This document shows, one piece after another, positions 8,975-17,466 of a stretch of 64,000 nucleotides of DNA; position 1 is the stretch's first letter; each line of letters begins with the position of its first letter. The notes under the pieces are model-generated. The model saw only the letters and a program-made list of their open reading frames with translations. It did not search any database and had not been told where the DNA came from. The translations under genes were made by a program, and so were the position numbers. This DNA comes from Flavobacterium sp. ASW18X (lineage in GTDB: Bacteria; Bacteroidota; Bacteroidia; Flavobacteriales; Flavobacteriaceae): assembly GCF_005144745.1 (NCBI RefSeq), contig NZ_SWKK01000012.1, positions 62,001 through 126,000 on the forward strand, in the 5' to 3' direction.

Positions 8975-8984
8975 AAGAAATTGT

Positions 8985-9281
8985 TTAATGTAAAAGTTTG
9001 ATTATATAGTTGATTATTATTAACCCTACAGTAGCGAAACTAAAAATATTGATTAGCAAGGTTACATTTTTTTTAGGACTTAACTTGCTAAAAATGAATA
9101 AACCTAATAGCGGAATTAAGGTGTATATCGCCGGATACATAAAAAAAGCATCTATAAATTCACCTCTAAGCAATAGTGCAATAGATCGTTGCAATCCACA
9201 GCCAGGACACTCTATCCCAAAGAGCTTTTTATTCATACATGGTAGCATGAATTTTTCTAAGGAGGCATGTAATGCTAACAT
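8985..9281 (-). CDS. DUF2752 membrane protein
   Basis: Protein of 98 residues with the DUF2752 signature CPGCGLQRSI followed by two membrane segments. The two Cys of CPGC (in ECPGCG) are strictly conserved in the family and suggest a redox or metal role, which is not established. The ATG at 9281 was chosen, although the downstream ATG at 9248 would also leave the signature intact. It precedes the CCC-motif gene in a two-gene operon and is divergent from the Smr gene. Confidence 0.8.
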   Translation of the reverse strand: MLALHASLEKFMLPCMNKKLFGIECPGCGLQRSIALLLRGEFIDAFFMYPAIYTLIPLLGLFIFSKLSPKKNVTLLINIFSFATVGLIIINYIIKLLH

Positions 9282-9321
9282 AGAATTTAAGTTTCGGTTT
9301 TAATCAGGTTCAAATTACTAT

Positions 9322-9329
9322 TATTTTTG
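9322..9329 (+). promoter_or_regulatory. -7 promoter box upstream of the Smr gene
   Basis: TATTTTTG matches TAnnTTTG exactly, 39 bases before the ATG at 9369. No good -33 TTG is seen. Confidence 0.4.
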
Positions 9330-9368
9330 AACTAGAAAACAGATAAGGTTAAAATTGTTTTAACAAAT

Positions 9369-9905
9369 ATGTTTAAAAAAGGAGATTCGGTAGAGGTGTT
9401 AGACGAGCCCATTAAAGGTAACGTCATCGCTATCAATAATAATCAAATTACAATAGAAACCGAAGATGGTTTTCCATTAACTTTTTCTGCTAAGCAATTG
9501 GTTAAAGTGGCTGGGGAAATTAAAGTAAGTAATTTTGAGGCTTTTCAAGTCCAAAAACAAAAAGACCGCCCACAGAAAAAGCGCAAACCTGTTGTTAAGC
9601 CAAAGGAACGTAATGCTCCTAAAATGGAGGTAGACTTACATATACACCAACTTACCAAATCTGTAAGGGACCTAACTAATTTTGATATGTTGAACCTTCA
9701 GTTAGATACTGCAAAACGTCAGTTAGAATTTGCAATCAACAAACGCATACAAAAAGTTGTCTTTATCCATGGAGTGGGAGAGGGCGTATTAAAAGAGGAG
9801 TTACACTATCTATTTGGCAGGTATAGCAATGTGTCTTATTATGATGCCGACTACAAAAAATACGGCCTCGGAGCCACGGAAGTATATATTAGCCAAAATG
9901 GTTAA
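9369..9905 (+). CDS. Smr/MutS2 C-terminal domain protein
   Basis: Protein of 178 residues. An N-terminal KOW/SH3-like segment (about 1-50) is followed by a basic linker (64-82) and an Smr domain with DLHIH (89-93) and HGVGEG (134-139), the two catalytic/nucleic-acid-binding motifs of Smr endonucleases. Stand-alone Smr proteins of this size are common in Bacteroidetes; they may nick DNA or cleave RNA at stalled ribosomes, and the target here is unknown. Its TAA stop is shared in the palindrome TTAA with the stop of the converging lipoprotein gene. Confidence 0.85.
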   Translation: MFKKGDSVEVLDEPIKGNVIAINNNQITIETEDGFPLTFSAKQLVKVAGEIKVSNFEAFQVQKQKDRPQKKRKPVVKPKERNAPKMEVDLHIHQLTKSVRDLTNFDMLNLQLDTAKRQLEFAINKRIQKVVFIHGVGEGVLKEELHYLFGRYSNVSYYDADYKKYGLGATEVYISQNG

Positions 9906-10405
9906 TTACTCGTAGTGGTAATTACGCCAAACTCATTGATAGTTAAATCTGTAATTCGCTCTTTGTTATCATTTTCTAATGTGATGCCTTGTAATTGAAT
10001 CGTATGCTCAAAGGTAGTCTCATCTACAGCAACAGTGGTAATTAAGACCTGACCATCAGAAGCTTCTATCTCTTCTGTTACTGTTGGTGTGGCAGGCGGA
10101 AAATCTGAGCAGAAGTATGCGCTAGTCACATTATCAGAAAATATTCGGTAGGTTAATTGGGAACCGCTAGTGCCAATGTTACTGGTTATGGTACTTGAGC
10201 TAGCTTCGTTTTTTAGTAAACCGCTTGCTAATTTTAATATAAGGGCTTGGTCGTCATTTAGTTTAAAAAATAGCGTTGTACTTGTGGTAAGTGTACCACA
10301 ATTTTGTGGGTCAACACTATCAAAATCAATGGTTTCTATTTGTAAATCGCCGTCGCTGCAGGCTATAAAGCTGCCCAAGGCCAAAAGTAAAAGTACTCGT
10401 TTCAT
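9902..10405 (-). CDS. Hypothetical lipoprotein
   Basis: Protein of 167 residues with a lipoprotein signal (MKRVLLLLALGSFIAC, lipid Cys16) followed by Ser-Asp-Gly-Asp, an Asp-rich start typical of exported Bacteroidetes lipoproteins. The mature part is Thr/Ser-rich with two further Cys (about 36 and 101) that could form a disulfide. I do not recognise a family. The ATG at 10405 was chosen because it places the signal at the N-terminus; the frame extends upstream only through non-hydrophobic sequence. It converges on the Smr gene and is divergent from the cysteine desulfurase. Confidence 0.7.
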   Translation of the reverse strand: MKRVLLLLALGSFIACSDGDLQIETIDFDSVDPQNCGTLTTSTTLFFKLNDDQALILKLASGLLKNEASSSTITSNIGTSGSQLTYRIFSDNVTSAYFCSDFPPATPTVTEEIEASDGQVLITTVAVDETTFEHTIQLQGITLENDNKERITDLTINEFGVITTTSN

Positions 10406-10410
10406 GTTTT

Positions 10411-10418
10411 CAAATTTA
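10411..10418 (-). promoter_or_regulatory. -7 promoter box directly before the lipoprotein start
   Basis: Reads TAAATTTG on the minus strand, an exact TAnnTTTG match, 5 bases before the ATG at 10405, so transcription would start at or next to the start codon. Confidence 0.4.
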
Positions 10419-10484
10419 AAGCAAATACATTTTATGCCGCAGGGCAAGCACATCAAATTTAGAAGTAATTAACAGAAGAATGGC

Positions 10485-10492
10485 TAATTTTG
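10485..10492 (+). promoter_or_regulatory. -7 promoter box upstream of the cysteine desulfurase
   Basis: TAATTTTG, an exact TAnnTTTG match, 21 bases before the ATG at 10514. No -33 TTG at the expected distance. Confidence 0.4.
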
Positions 10493-10513
10493 CTTTTTAG
10501 AAAATACGGATAG

Positions 10514-11662
10514 ATGCAACAGGTTTACTTAGATAATGCGGCCACAACCCAAGTAAGACAAGAGGTTATTGTTAAAATGCAAGAAGCTTTAGCGACTGTT
10601 TACGGCAATCCTTCTTCTACACATAGTTTTGGTAGGTCTGCTAAAACAGTTGTAGAAAAAGCAAGAAAGACCATTGCTAAGTATATAAATGCGCACCCTG
10701 CAGAAGTTATTTTTACATCTGGGGGTACAGAGGCGGATAATATGATATTACGTTGCGCTGTAAGGGATTTAAATGTTGAAACTATAATTACCTCTAAAAT
10801 AGAGCATCACGCCGTGTTGCATACGGTAGAAGAATTGGCTAAGGAATACCAAGTAAAATTACATTTTGTGCAAATAGATGCTTATGGTAATCCAGATTTA
10901 AACCATTTAGAATCTTTGTTAGCTAAAGATGAGACCAAAAAGTTGGTTAGTTTAATGCATGTAAATAATGAAATAGGGAATCTGTTAGATTTGCATACAG
11001 TTGGTAATTTGTGTCAAAAATATGGTGCACTATTCCATTCAGACACGGTACAATCTTTAGGTCATTATCCTTGGAACTTTAAAGAAACACCTATTCATTT
11101 TTTAACCGCTGCAGCTCATAAATTTCATGGACCAAAAGGTATTGGTTTTGCTGTAATTAAAAGAAATTCTGGGTTAAAACCACTACTATTTGGCGGTTCA
11201 CAAGAGCGTGGCTTTAGAGCAGGTACAGAGTCCTTTCATAATATTGTTGGGCTAGAAGAAGCATTTACCATTTCTTACGACTCGTTGGCAGAAGAAATGG
11301 CCTACGTTAAAGAATTAAAGGCACATTTTATTAATGGTTTAAAAAGAGAATTGCCAGGGGTGGCTTTTAATGGCTATTCTGCAGATATGGATAAAAGTAC
11401 CTATACTTTAGTCAATGTTAGGTTACCGTTTAATGAGCAAAAGTCTTTAATGCTTCTATTTCATCTAGATTTAAAAGGGATTGCTTGCTCCAAAGGTAGT
11501 GCATGCCAATCGGGGAGTGATTTAGGGTCTCATGTATTGACTGAGATTTTACCAGAGGAAGAACTTAAAAAGCCGTCGCTTAGATTTTCTTTTTCTAAAT
11601 ACAATACTATAGAAGAGTTAGATTATACCATTAGTATACTTAAAGAATTTGCCAATAGCTAG
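10514..11662 (+). CDS. Cysteine desulfurase (IscS/NifS family)
   Basis: PLP enzyme that takes sulfur from cysteine for Fe-S clusters and thio-cofactors. It has the N-terminal YLDNAATT, the PLP aldimine Lys203 in AAHKFHGPKG, His99 stacking on PLP, Asp177, and the catalytic Cys331 in KGSACQSGS on the long mobile loop, as in the NifS/IscS class rather than SufS. Length is 382 residues. No iscU, iscA or hsc genes are adjacent; it stands alone between two minus-strand genes, so whether it serves Fe-S assembly or tRNA thiolation cannot be told. Its TAG stop shares the palindrome CTAG with the opposing gene's stop. Confidence 0.92.
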   Translation: MQQVYLDNAATTQVRQEVIVKMQEALATVYGNPSSTHSFGRSAKTVVEKARKTIAKYINAHPAEVIFTSGGTEADNMILRCAVRDLNVETIITSKIEHHAVLHTVEELAKEYQVKLHFVQIDAYGNPDLNHLESLLAKDETKKLVSLMHVNNEIGNLLDLHTVGNLCQKYGALFHSDTVQSLGHYPWNFKETPIHFLTAAAHKFHGPKGIGFAVIKRNSGLKPLLFGGSQERGFRAGTESFHNIVGLEEAFTISYDSLAEEMAYVKELKAHFINGLKRELPGVAFNGYSADMDKSTYTLVNVRLPFNEQKSLMLLFHLDLKGIACSKGSACQSGSDLGSHVLTEILPEEELKKPSLRFSFSKYNTIEELDYTISILKEFANS

Positions 11663-12309
11663 TTATTCTTTCTACGCTTCTTTTCTTTATCATATGGAAA
11701 CTTTCTAGAAGCTGCTTTCATCATTTTGTCAATTAACTCGGTTGTGTTTTTTCCAGTTTTTTTTGTGATGGCCTTTTCGTATTTCCAAAGTAGTTTTCCA
11801 GTATCGCCATCTGCAATTTTAATGCCGATACGACCGTAATTGGCATCACCTCTAAAATAATCAAAGAAGCTAAACTCTGTAGATACGCCCTTAGAAAGTA
11901 AAACATTAAGGTCTAGGCTACCACTGATAATACCATCTACACCCAATATTTTGGACAGCTCTTTAGTGCTATACACATCTAAATTAGTGTAATCTATACC
12001 CTTTTCTTTTAAAATACGGTTGGTTTCCTTGGTTTCTTGAAAATCTACATTAAATTTCTTTTTCTTCTTGCGAATAGAAAAATATGTTTCTAAAGCATTT
12101 TGCACAGCATATGCTTCTCTTTCAGTAAGCGATTTTAATTCTTCTCCTGGACTTTGTTCTAGCTCTAATTGGGTGATAAAAGGTAAAATGGCTAGTATTT
12201 GGTGGTCATCCGTAAGGTCGTCAAAAGAAGCGCTCTCATAAATATTTTTCTGTGCATCAACTGTAAAACCTAGAAAAAGTAAACTAACTAAAAGTAAATA
12301 TCGAATCAT
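11659..12309 (-). CDS. Secreted CsgG/TolB-N-like hypothetical protein
   Basis: Protein of 216 residues with a signal peptide (MIRYLLLVSLLFLGFTVDAQ). The body resembles the CsgG-like/curli-assembly fold used by envelope proteins: an opening strand ILAILPFI, a helix with LTEREAYAVQNAL, a segment ending in LGVDGIISGSL, and a later DGDTGKLLWKYE. It ends in a very basic tail (KKRRKNN). This similarity is from general pattern, not a definite family match. It lies 7 bases downstream of the TonB-dependent receptor, so both are probably one transcript with the M23 peptidase. Confidence 0.65.
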   Translation of the reverse strand: MIRYLLLVSLLFLGFTVDAQKNIYESASFDDLTDDHQILAILPFITQLELEQSPGEELKSLTEREAYAVQNALETYFSIRKKKKKFNVDFQETKETNRILKEKGIDYTNLDVYSTKELSKILGVDGIISGSLDLNVLLSKGVSTEFSFFDYFRGDANYGRIGIKIADGDTGKLLWKYEKAITKKTGKNTTELIDKMMKAASRKFPYDKEKKRRKNN

Positions 12310-12316
12310 GAGTTCA

Positions 12317-14839
12317 TTAAAAACGCATATTCATTTTTAAATTGAATAAGCGAGAGGTTAAAAAATTGGGTACCGCAATTTGATTTTGGCTTTCTACATC
12401 TCTAACCCATGTGTTTGTAATGCTATTTTGATTGTTAAAGAGGTTAAAAATTTCAAAACCTACATCTAACTCTTTAAAAACGGCCAACCAATGGTCTTTA
12501 GGTCTGTTAGAATTTCCGTCCGCAAAAATATAGGAAATTCCTAAATCCACCCGTCTATAGTCTCTTAATCTACGTTGAAACTCATAAGGATTTTCATAGT
12601 TAGGCGAGCCACCTGGCACTCCTGTATTATAAATAAGATTCAGGTATAATTTTATATTGGGTATTGTAGGCATATAATCTTGGAATAACACTCCAAATTT
12701 TAATCGCTGGTCGGTTGGCCTAGCAATATAGCCACGGTTGTTCCAATTTTCTTCTGTTTTTAAATATCCTACGCTCACCCAAGAATCTGCGCCAGGAACA
12801 AAGGTGCCGTTTAATCTTAAGTCCACACCGTACGCGTACGCCTTTGCAATATTAGCCGCAGCATAGCGGATGCGTACATCTTCTATAGTATAAGGGTTTA
12901 CGTTATTTAAGTGTTTATAATAAGCTTCACTAATCAATGTAAAAGGACGAGAAAACCACTGAAAGGAATACTCATTACCTATAACTAGGTGTGTTGAGCG
13001 TTGTTCCTGTACAGAAGGCTGCACTATGCCTCTAAAGTTTCGCATTTCTCTATAAAATGGAGGTTGTTTATAACTCCCTACAGCAATTCTAAATAAGGCA
13101 TCTTGTTCCCAGTTTGGTTTTATAGAAAACTGGGCTCTTGGACTAAAAAAAAGATGTGAGTTATTGTTGCCATTCTCCACACGAGAGTTCCAATAATGAC
13201 CACGAATGCCAAGGTTGTAATAAATGTCATGGTTGCCCCATTGCGTTCTATTTTCCCATTGTAAATAAGCACTTAAACGGTCTGTCTTAACGTAATTTAG
13301 GGCTGCTACCTGTTCAAAAGGGATTATGGCGCCGGTAAATGGTTCTTCTGGCTGGTTATTAGGTATTGCCGTATTTGGAGGTCTTAAAGAAAAACCTGCA
13401 GAATCTAAGAAAGTCGCCTCTTGTAGCTGGTCTCTAAAATCTTCTAAACTAAATTTTACACCCCATCTAAATTGTTGGCTATCATTTTTAATTATCCCTT
13501 TATGTTCTAAATTTAAAATCAGGGCATCCAATTCGTTCCTAGCTCTACTTAGTTGAGCGCCTATACTTCTTGCATTTACTGCTTGTCCAAAATCAGTAGT
13601 CCCCAAATTATTTGCCACTTCACCAATTTGGTAGGCCGCAATAACATCAGATAGTTCACTCTCATTAGTATGGTAGGCACTGGCAATAACATCTAATTTT
13701 ACATTGTCTTTTGGTAAAATACTTGCTTTTAGGGCTCCAAATTCAGTTTGGTATTGTGTTTTTTCTTTTCCATCATAATAAACAATTAAAGCCTTGGGCT
13801 CATTTATGGTGCCAAAATTAGTTTGCCTAGCTATAGGCGTATTGGTGTAATTGTTAAGTGCTACATGCCCCAAAACATTAAAAGAAAGAGTGGGGCTCAC
13901 TTTAAAAATAAATTGAGATTGAGCATCTAAAAATCGAGGTCTTACTGTAGTTTGCGTTTGTTGACTATTTACAAAAAGGCTATTATCTCTGTAGCGTACG
14001 CCAGTGATACTGCTTACATTTTTGTTTTTAGAAATCGTTTCTAAAGTACTGCCGAATCCAAGAAAGCTAGCATTGGCGGCAACTGAAAATTGAGTTGGCC
14101 TCTTATAGGTTATTTCTAGTACAGAAGACAAGCGGTCACCATGTTTGGCTTGGAAACCACCTGCAGAAAAATCTACCTTAGAAACCATTTGTGGATTTAT
14201 AATACTAAGACCTTCTTGTTGCGCAGACCGAATTAAAAAGGGACGATATACCTCTATTCCGTTAATATATATAAGGTTTTCATCAAAGTTGCCACCTCTT
14301 ACATTGTATTGTGTGCTGAGTTCGTTGTTAAAATAAACTCCAGGAAGTAGTTTTAGTATGTTTTCTACTCCGGCGTTGGCAGCAGGAATTTTACGTACAA
14401 GTTCTGGAGCTATGGAGGTAATACCTTTTGTAATCCTATCTCCTGTGGGGCTTACCTCTACATTCGCCATTTGTATGGCATCTGCACGTAACACGGGATT
14501 AAATTCAAACGTTTCATTCGTGTTTAAAACCAAATTATTTACGGTAATTGTTTTAAAACCAATGTGTGTAAAAGTCAGTTGTAGGTTTTTATCTGCTATA
14601 ACCTCTAATAAGTAACTGCCATCGCTGTTGGTTACCGTGCCATAGGGAATAGCGGTAATGTTAACGCCAGCTATGGGTTGTTGTGCTTCATCTAAAACAA
14701 TACCTGTTATCACTGCGTTTTGAGCAAGAGACAAGGGTAGGGAGCAAAAGAAAACTAATAGAATTAGTAGGCCCCGATTGGTAATTTGTGCGCTATTTTC
14801 TAAAGAAAGTTTGTTCAAGTGTGGTAGTATTACCAACAT
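12317..14839 (-). CDS. TonB-dependent receptor with carboxypeptidase-like N-terminal domain
   Basis: Outer-membrane active transporter of 840 residues. After a signal peptide (about residues 23-40) come a CarboxypepD_reg-like domain (about 43-120), a plug domain (about 130-245, with YNVRGGNFDENLIYINGIEV-type strands) and a C-terminal beta-barrel ending in an aromatic strand, LFNLKMNMRF. The substrate is not evident, and no SusD-like partner is adjacent, which argues against a classical glycan system. The first usable ATG (14839) lies 47 bases inside the end of the M23 peptidase gene; translational coupling is likely. Later non-ATG starts before the signal peptide cannot be excluded. Confidence 0.9.
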   Translation of the reverse strand: MLVILPHLNKLSLENSAQITNRGLLILLVFFCSLPLSLAQNAVITGIVLDEAQQPIAGVNITAIPYGTVTNSDGSYLLEVIADKNLQLTFTHIGFKTITVNNLVLNTNETFEFNPVLRADAIQMANVEVSPTGDRITKGITSIAPELVRKIPAANAGVENILKLLPGVYFNNELSTQYNVRGGNFDENLIYINGIEVYRPFLIRSAQQEGLSIINPQMVSKVDFSAGGFQAKHGDRLSSVLEITYKRPTQFSVAANASFLGFGSTLETISKNKNVSSITGVRYRDNSLFVNSQQTQTTVRPRFLDAQSQFIFKVSPTLSFNVLGHVALNNYTNTPIARQTNFGTINEPKALIVYYDGKEKTQYQTEFGALKASILPKDNVKLDVIASAYHTNESELSDVIAAYQIGEVANNLGTTDFGQAVNARSIGAQLSRARNELDALILNLEHKGIIKNDSQQFRWGVKFSLEDFRDQLQEATFLDSAGFSLRPPNTAIPNNQPEEPFTGAIIPFEQVAALNYVKTDRLSAYLQWENRTQWGNHDIYYNLGIRGHYWNSRVENGNNNSHLFFSPRAQFSIKPNWEQDALFRIAVGSYKQPPFYREMRNFRGIVQPSVQEQRSTHLVIGNEYSFQWFSRPFTLISEAYYKHLNNVNPYTIEDVRIRYAAANIAKAYAYGVDLRLNGTFVPGADSWVSVGYLKTEENWNNRGYIARPTDQRLKFGVLFQDYMPTIPNIKLYLNLIYNTGVPGGSPNYENPYEFQRRLRDYRRVDLGISYIFADGNSNRPKDHWLAVFKELDVGFEIFNLFNNQNSITNTWVRDVESQNQIAVPNFLTSRLFNLKMNMRF

Positions 14840-16484
14840 TATCGGTTACCGTAACTTTTAAATTGCATTCGGTCTTATCCATAATCTTATCATCAAAAGT
14901 GTAGGTTATGGTTCGGGTCTTTGGCTCATATTCCATTAGAATCCATTCGCCATTAATTGTTGCATTATAACTGTTTATGCCACTTAAATCATCAGCAATG
15001 GTTAAGCTTAAATAACGATAATTAGTTAACCATTGTTTTGCTTTAAAATTTTTAGGCGTAATAACTGGTGGAGTTGTATCTTTTGCTATTGTATAAGTGC
15101 CAAACGTTCTAGTTCTAGCCGTAAATGTGTTGCCTCGTTTATACGTTTTGGTGTAACTCGGGGTTTGGTCACTATCTTTTAGTCTGGCTATGAATAGTTG
15201 TTTTCTTTCTTCAGCAGGGAATGCGGAAACATCAAAACTTATGGTAAAGTTTCTGTGTGCAGCGACCGTGTTATCATGAATGCCAACCGTATCTTTTCCT
15301 TTTTTTAGGTCGATGTAAAAATCGTTGTAAAACGTATTCTCAGGAAAAAAAACCTTAGCAGCACCAAGGTCAAAGCTATTGGGCTTATTGGCCAAGATAT
15401 AATTATCGGTTTTTTCCACTTTTTTGGGGCTCTTAATGGCTTCTTTAGCTCCTTTGACAGGAATAATTAATTTGGTTTTATTTCCTTTGTAATCTGCTAA
15501 AAGGATTTCCACTTTATAAGATAACCCTTGCTCAATAGTAATCTTACCGTCTAGGTATAGCTGTTTATATATGCTTAATTTATTATAGGGTTCTTTAAAT
15601 AATTTCTGAATTCGTTGACGGTGTTTACCAAAATGTTTGTAATCTATTAACGTATTGATGTAGCGTGATTCCGCAAAAGAAAAGGTTTCAAAATCAAACT
15701 CAGAGTATACTTTTCCGTTTACAATTTGTTTTACAGAATAAACACCATTTTTATTTGCGGCCATATCTAAACGGTCAAATCCATTAACTCCAAAACCAAT
15801 GGTGCCTAAAGCAGTAACTTCATCCGCCAAAAAACTACCATCTTTTTGTTTGGTAAAATTAATTTGTAACTGATTCTCACTTCCGTTTATATGAGCATTT
15901 TCTAAAGGATAACCATATAGCCCAAGTAAGGTGGGGTTGGTTGCATCCCTTACTTCGTAACCATATAACAACGGATTGGTGGGTTTTTCTGTAACACTGC
16001 TACGGATTTCAAAATGAAGATGAGGACCACCAGAGCTCCCCGAGTTTCCGGAATATGCAATTACATCACCTTGTTTTATTTTTAATTCACCATAATCAGG
16101 AAATACCTCTACCTCATAAGACTTTTTCTGGTATTGTATTTTTTTAATATACGCTTCTATTTCTGGACTAAATTTCTGTAAATGTGCATAGACAGAGGTA
16201 TATCCATTAGGGTGTGCAACATATAGTGCTTTACCATATCCCCAATGAGATATTTTTATGCGGGTTACCGTTCCATCTGCAATGCCGTAAATTGGTAAGC
16301 CTTCCCTCAACTGAGTTTTAATATCTATCCCTGCATGAAAATGATTGGAGCGTAACTCGCCAAATGTACCAGCCAAAATTATAGGTATATCCATGGGAGA
16401 CCTAAAGACATCTTGTGGATATTTTGTTTGTGCCAATGAGCTAAAAACGGATAAAAATAATACACAGATTAAGGGTATGCGCAT
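14793..16484 (-). CDS. Secreted M23 family metallopeptidase
   Basis: Predicted periplasmic or cell-surface peptidoglycan endopeptidase of the LytM type. A signal peptide (1-19) precedes the catalytic domain, which has zinc ligands His50-x3-Asp54 (HFHAGID) and His157 in GPHLHFE, plus His101 in YAHLQ. This is a complete active site. The catalytic domain sits at the N-terminus (about 20-165), and the remaining 400 residues are beta-rich sequence without a family I recognise. The first gene of a three-gene set with the TonB-dependent receptor and CsgG-like protein. Confidence 0.9.
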   Translation of the reverse strand: MRIPLICVLFLSVFSSLAQTKYPQDVFRSPMDIPIILAGTFGELRSNHFHAGIDIKTQLREGLPIYGIADGTVTRIKISHWGYGKALYVAHPNGYTSVYAHLQKFSPEIEAYIKKIQYQKKSYEVEVFPDYGELKIKQGDVIAYSGNSGSSGGPHLHFEIRSSVTEKPTNPLLYGYEVRDATNPTLLGLYGYPLENAHINGSENQLQINFTKQKDGSFLADEVTALGTIGFGVNGFDRLDMAANKNGVYSVKQIVNGKVYSEFDFETFSFAESRYINTLIDYKHFGKHRQRIQKLFKEPYNKLSIYKQLYLDGKITIEQGLSYKVEILLADYKGNKTKLIIPVKGAKEAIKSPKKVEKTDNYILANKPNSFDLGAAKVFFPENTFYNDFYIDLKKGKDTVGIHDNTVAAHRNFTISFDVSAFPAEERKQLFIARLKDSDQTPSYTKTYKRGNTFTARTRTFGTYTIAKDTTPPVITPKNFKAKQWLTNYRYLSLTIADDLSGINSYNATINGEWILMEYEPKTRTITYTFDDKIMDKTECNLKVTVTDNVGNTTTLEQTFFRK

Positions 16485-16586
16485 AGCAAGGAAAAGTATT
16501 TAGGCACTAAAGTAACTATTCGCTCTCAATATAAAAAGCAGGGAAAATGTTAAGAAAGTGAAAATGTAAGAATAATGTAAAAACTA

Positions 16587-16617
16587 TTGTAAGGTATTTT
16601 TAGGATAGTTAACTTTG
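16587..16617 (+). promoter_or_regulatory. Promoter of the coiled-coil/zapA operon
   Basis: TTG at 16587-16589 (-33) and TAACTTTG at 16610-16617 (-7, exact TAnnTTTG) are separated by 20 bases, matching the Bacteroidetes housekeeping promoter. The start site would be about 16622, giving a leader of about 20 bases. Confidence 0.6.
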
Positions 16618-16642
16618 TTTGAATACGCATTGCAATTTGCAT

Positions 16643-16936
16643 ATGGCCGAACTTATTGAAATAGTTGATGCTTTAGAAAACAGAATGAGCAAAGTGTTGC
16701 ACAAATTAGAAGTGTTGCAGCAGCATAATTTAAGTTTAACCCAAGAGGTAAACCGTTTAAAAGGGCAACAACAGGTAGACAAAGAGGCTTTAGAGGCTTG
16801 GGAAGAAAAGTACAATTCCTTAAAACTCGCAAATTCTATGCTGGGTAGTAATACAACAAATAAAACAGAAGCAAAGCTCAAGATAAATACACTGATACGC
16901 GAAATTGATAGCTGTATAGCACAATTAGCGGAATAG
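16643..16936 (+). CDS. Short coiled-coil protein upstream of ZapA (ZapB-like)
   Basis: Acidic protein of 97 residues, almost entirely predicted coiled coil from residue 4 to about 65 (heptads through EIVDALENRM and LEVLQQHNL), with a second helix at the C-terminus. Its size and position one base before zapA suggest a ZapB-like partner of the FtsZ ring, but sequence similarity to ZapB cannot be judged by eye. The ATG at 16643 was chosen; an upstream TTG at 16619 overlaps the promoter. A complete promoter lies just upstream. Confidence 0.7.
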   Translation: MAELIEIVDALENRMSKVLHKLEVLQQHNLSLTQEVNRLKGQQQVDKEALEAWEEKYNSLKLANSMLGSNTTNKTEAKLKINTLIREIDSCIAQLAE

Positions 16937-16950
16937 TGGAGAAGGATAAT

Positions 16951-17247
16951 ATGGGGGAAAAGCTAAAAATAAAGCTTTCCATTGCGGATAGGGTCTATCC
17001 ATTGACCATTGACCCTAAACAAGAGGAAGGTTTAAGAAAGGCAGCCAAAAACATAGATATGTTGGCCAAAAAATTTGAGCAAAACTATGCGGTTCGTGAC
17101 AAGCAAGATGTGCTTGCCATGTGTGCATTACAGTTTGCCTCCAAAATTGAGCAAGGAGATATACAAGAAGCAGAAAGCGTTAAAGAGGCAAAAGAGAGAT
17201 TAAAAGCCTTAGACCAATTGGTCCGCACTAAGCTTGGCGTAGAATAA
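16951..17247 (+). CDS. zapA: Cell division protein ZapA
   Basis: FtsZ-ring-associated protein of about 98 residues. It has the ZapA pattern: a short N-terminal beta segment (KIKLSIADRVYPL), helix with EEGLRKAAKNID and a long C-terminal coiled coil. In many bacteria zapA is directly followed by 6S RNA, as appears here. The ATG at 16951 is preceded by GGAGAAGG, one of the few Shine-Dalgarno-like sequences in the window; a GTG at 16936 overlapping the upstream stop is the alternative. Transcribed with the coiled-coil gene. Confidence 0.85.
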   Translation: MGEKLKIKLSIADRVYPLTIDPKQEEGLRKAAKNIDMLAKKFEQNYAVRDKQDVLAMCALQFASKIEQGDIQEAESVKEAKERLKALDQLVRTKLGVE

Positions 17248-17271
17248 GTTCTTTTAAATAGAAAATTGTTA

Positions 17272-17446
17272 CTGCCCACATTGGTACTATTTTTTTGACA
17301 AACTCAACACTAATACAATTAAAAAGGGTGAGTTTGGATTGTAAAGGCATGCCTTCTTTGTCAAGGATCCCTGATCAGTCTGGTAGCCCTAAACCTGTTA
17401 ATAGGAGTTTGTACAAAACTTCTTGGCTAATGTGGGCTTTTTTTTT
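17272..17446 (+). ncRNA. ssrS: 6S-Flavo-like RNA between zapA and rny
   Basis: The 219-base gap after zapA holds a structure typical of 6S RNA. A terminal stem GCCCACATT (17274-17282) / AATGTGGGC (17429-17437) closes about 146 bases and is followed directly by nine T (17438-17446), so the closing stem doubles as terminator. Inside, TTGACAAA (17295-17302) pairs with TTTGTCAA (17357-17364), and the 12-base palindrome AAGGCATGCCTT (17344-17355) lies within that arm. An alternative pairing is AAACTCA (17300-17306) with TGAGTTT (17329-17335). 6S RNA binds RNA polymerase by mimicking an open promoter; a separate flavobacterial class (6S-Flavo) is known. The assignment rests on fold and context, not on a covariance search. 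Ends are approximate. Confidence 0.65.
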
Positions 17447-17466
17447 AAATCAAACTAAATATAGAG

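Noticed and set aside
9902-10456. Longer N-terminus for the lipoprotein at 9902-10405, with four extra Cys
   Set aside because: The extension would bury the lipoprotein signal inside the protein, and it overlaps the -7 box.
16619-16642. TTG start giving an 8-residue extension of the coiled-coil protein
   Set aside because: The TTG lies 2 bases after the -7 box, upstream of the expected transcription start; the ATG at 16643 fits better.
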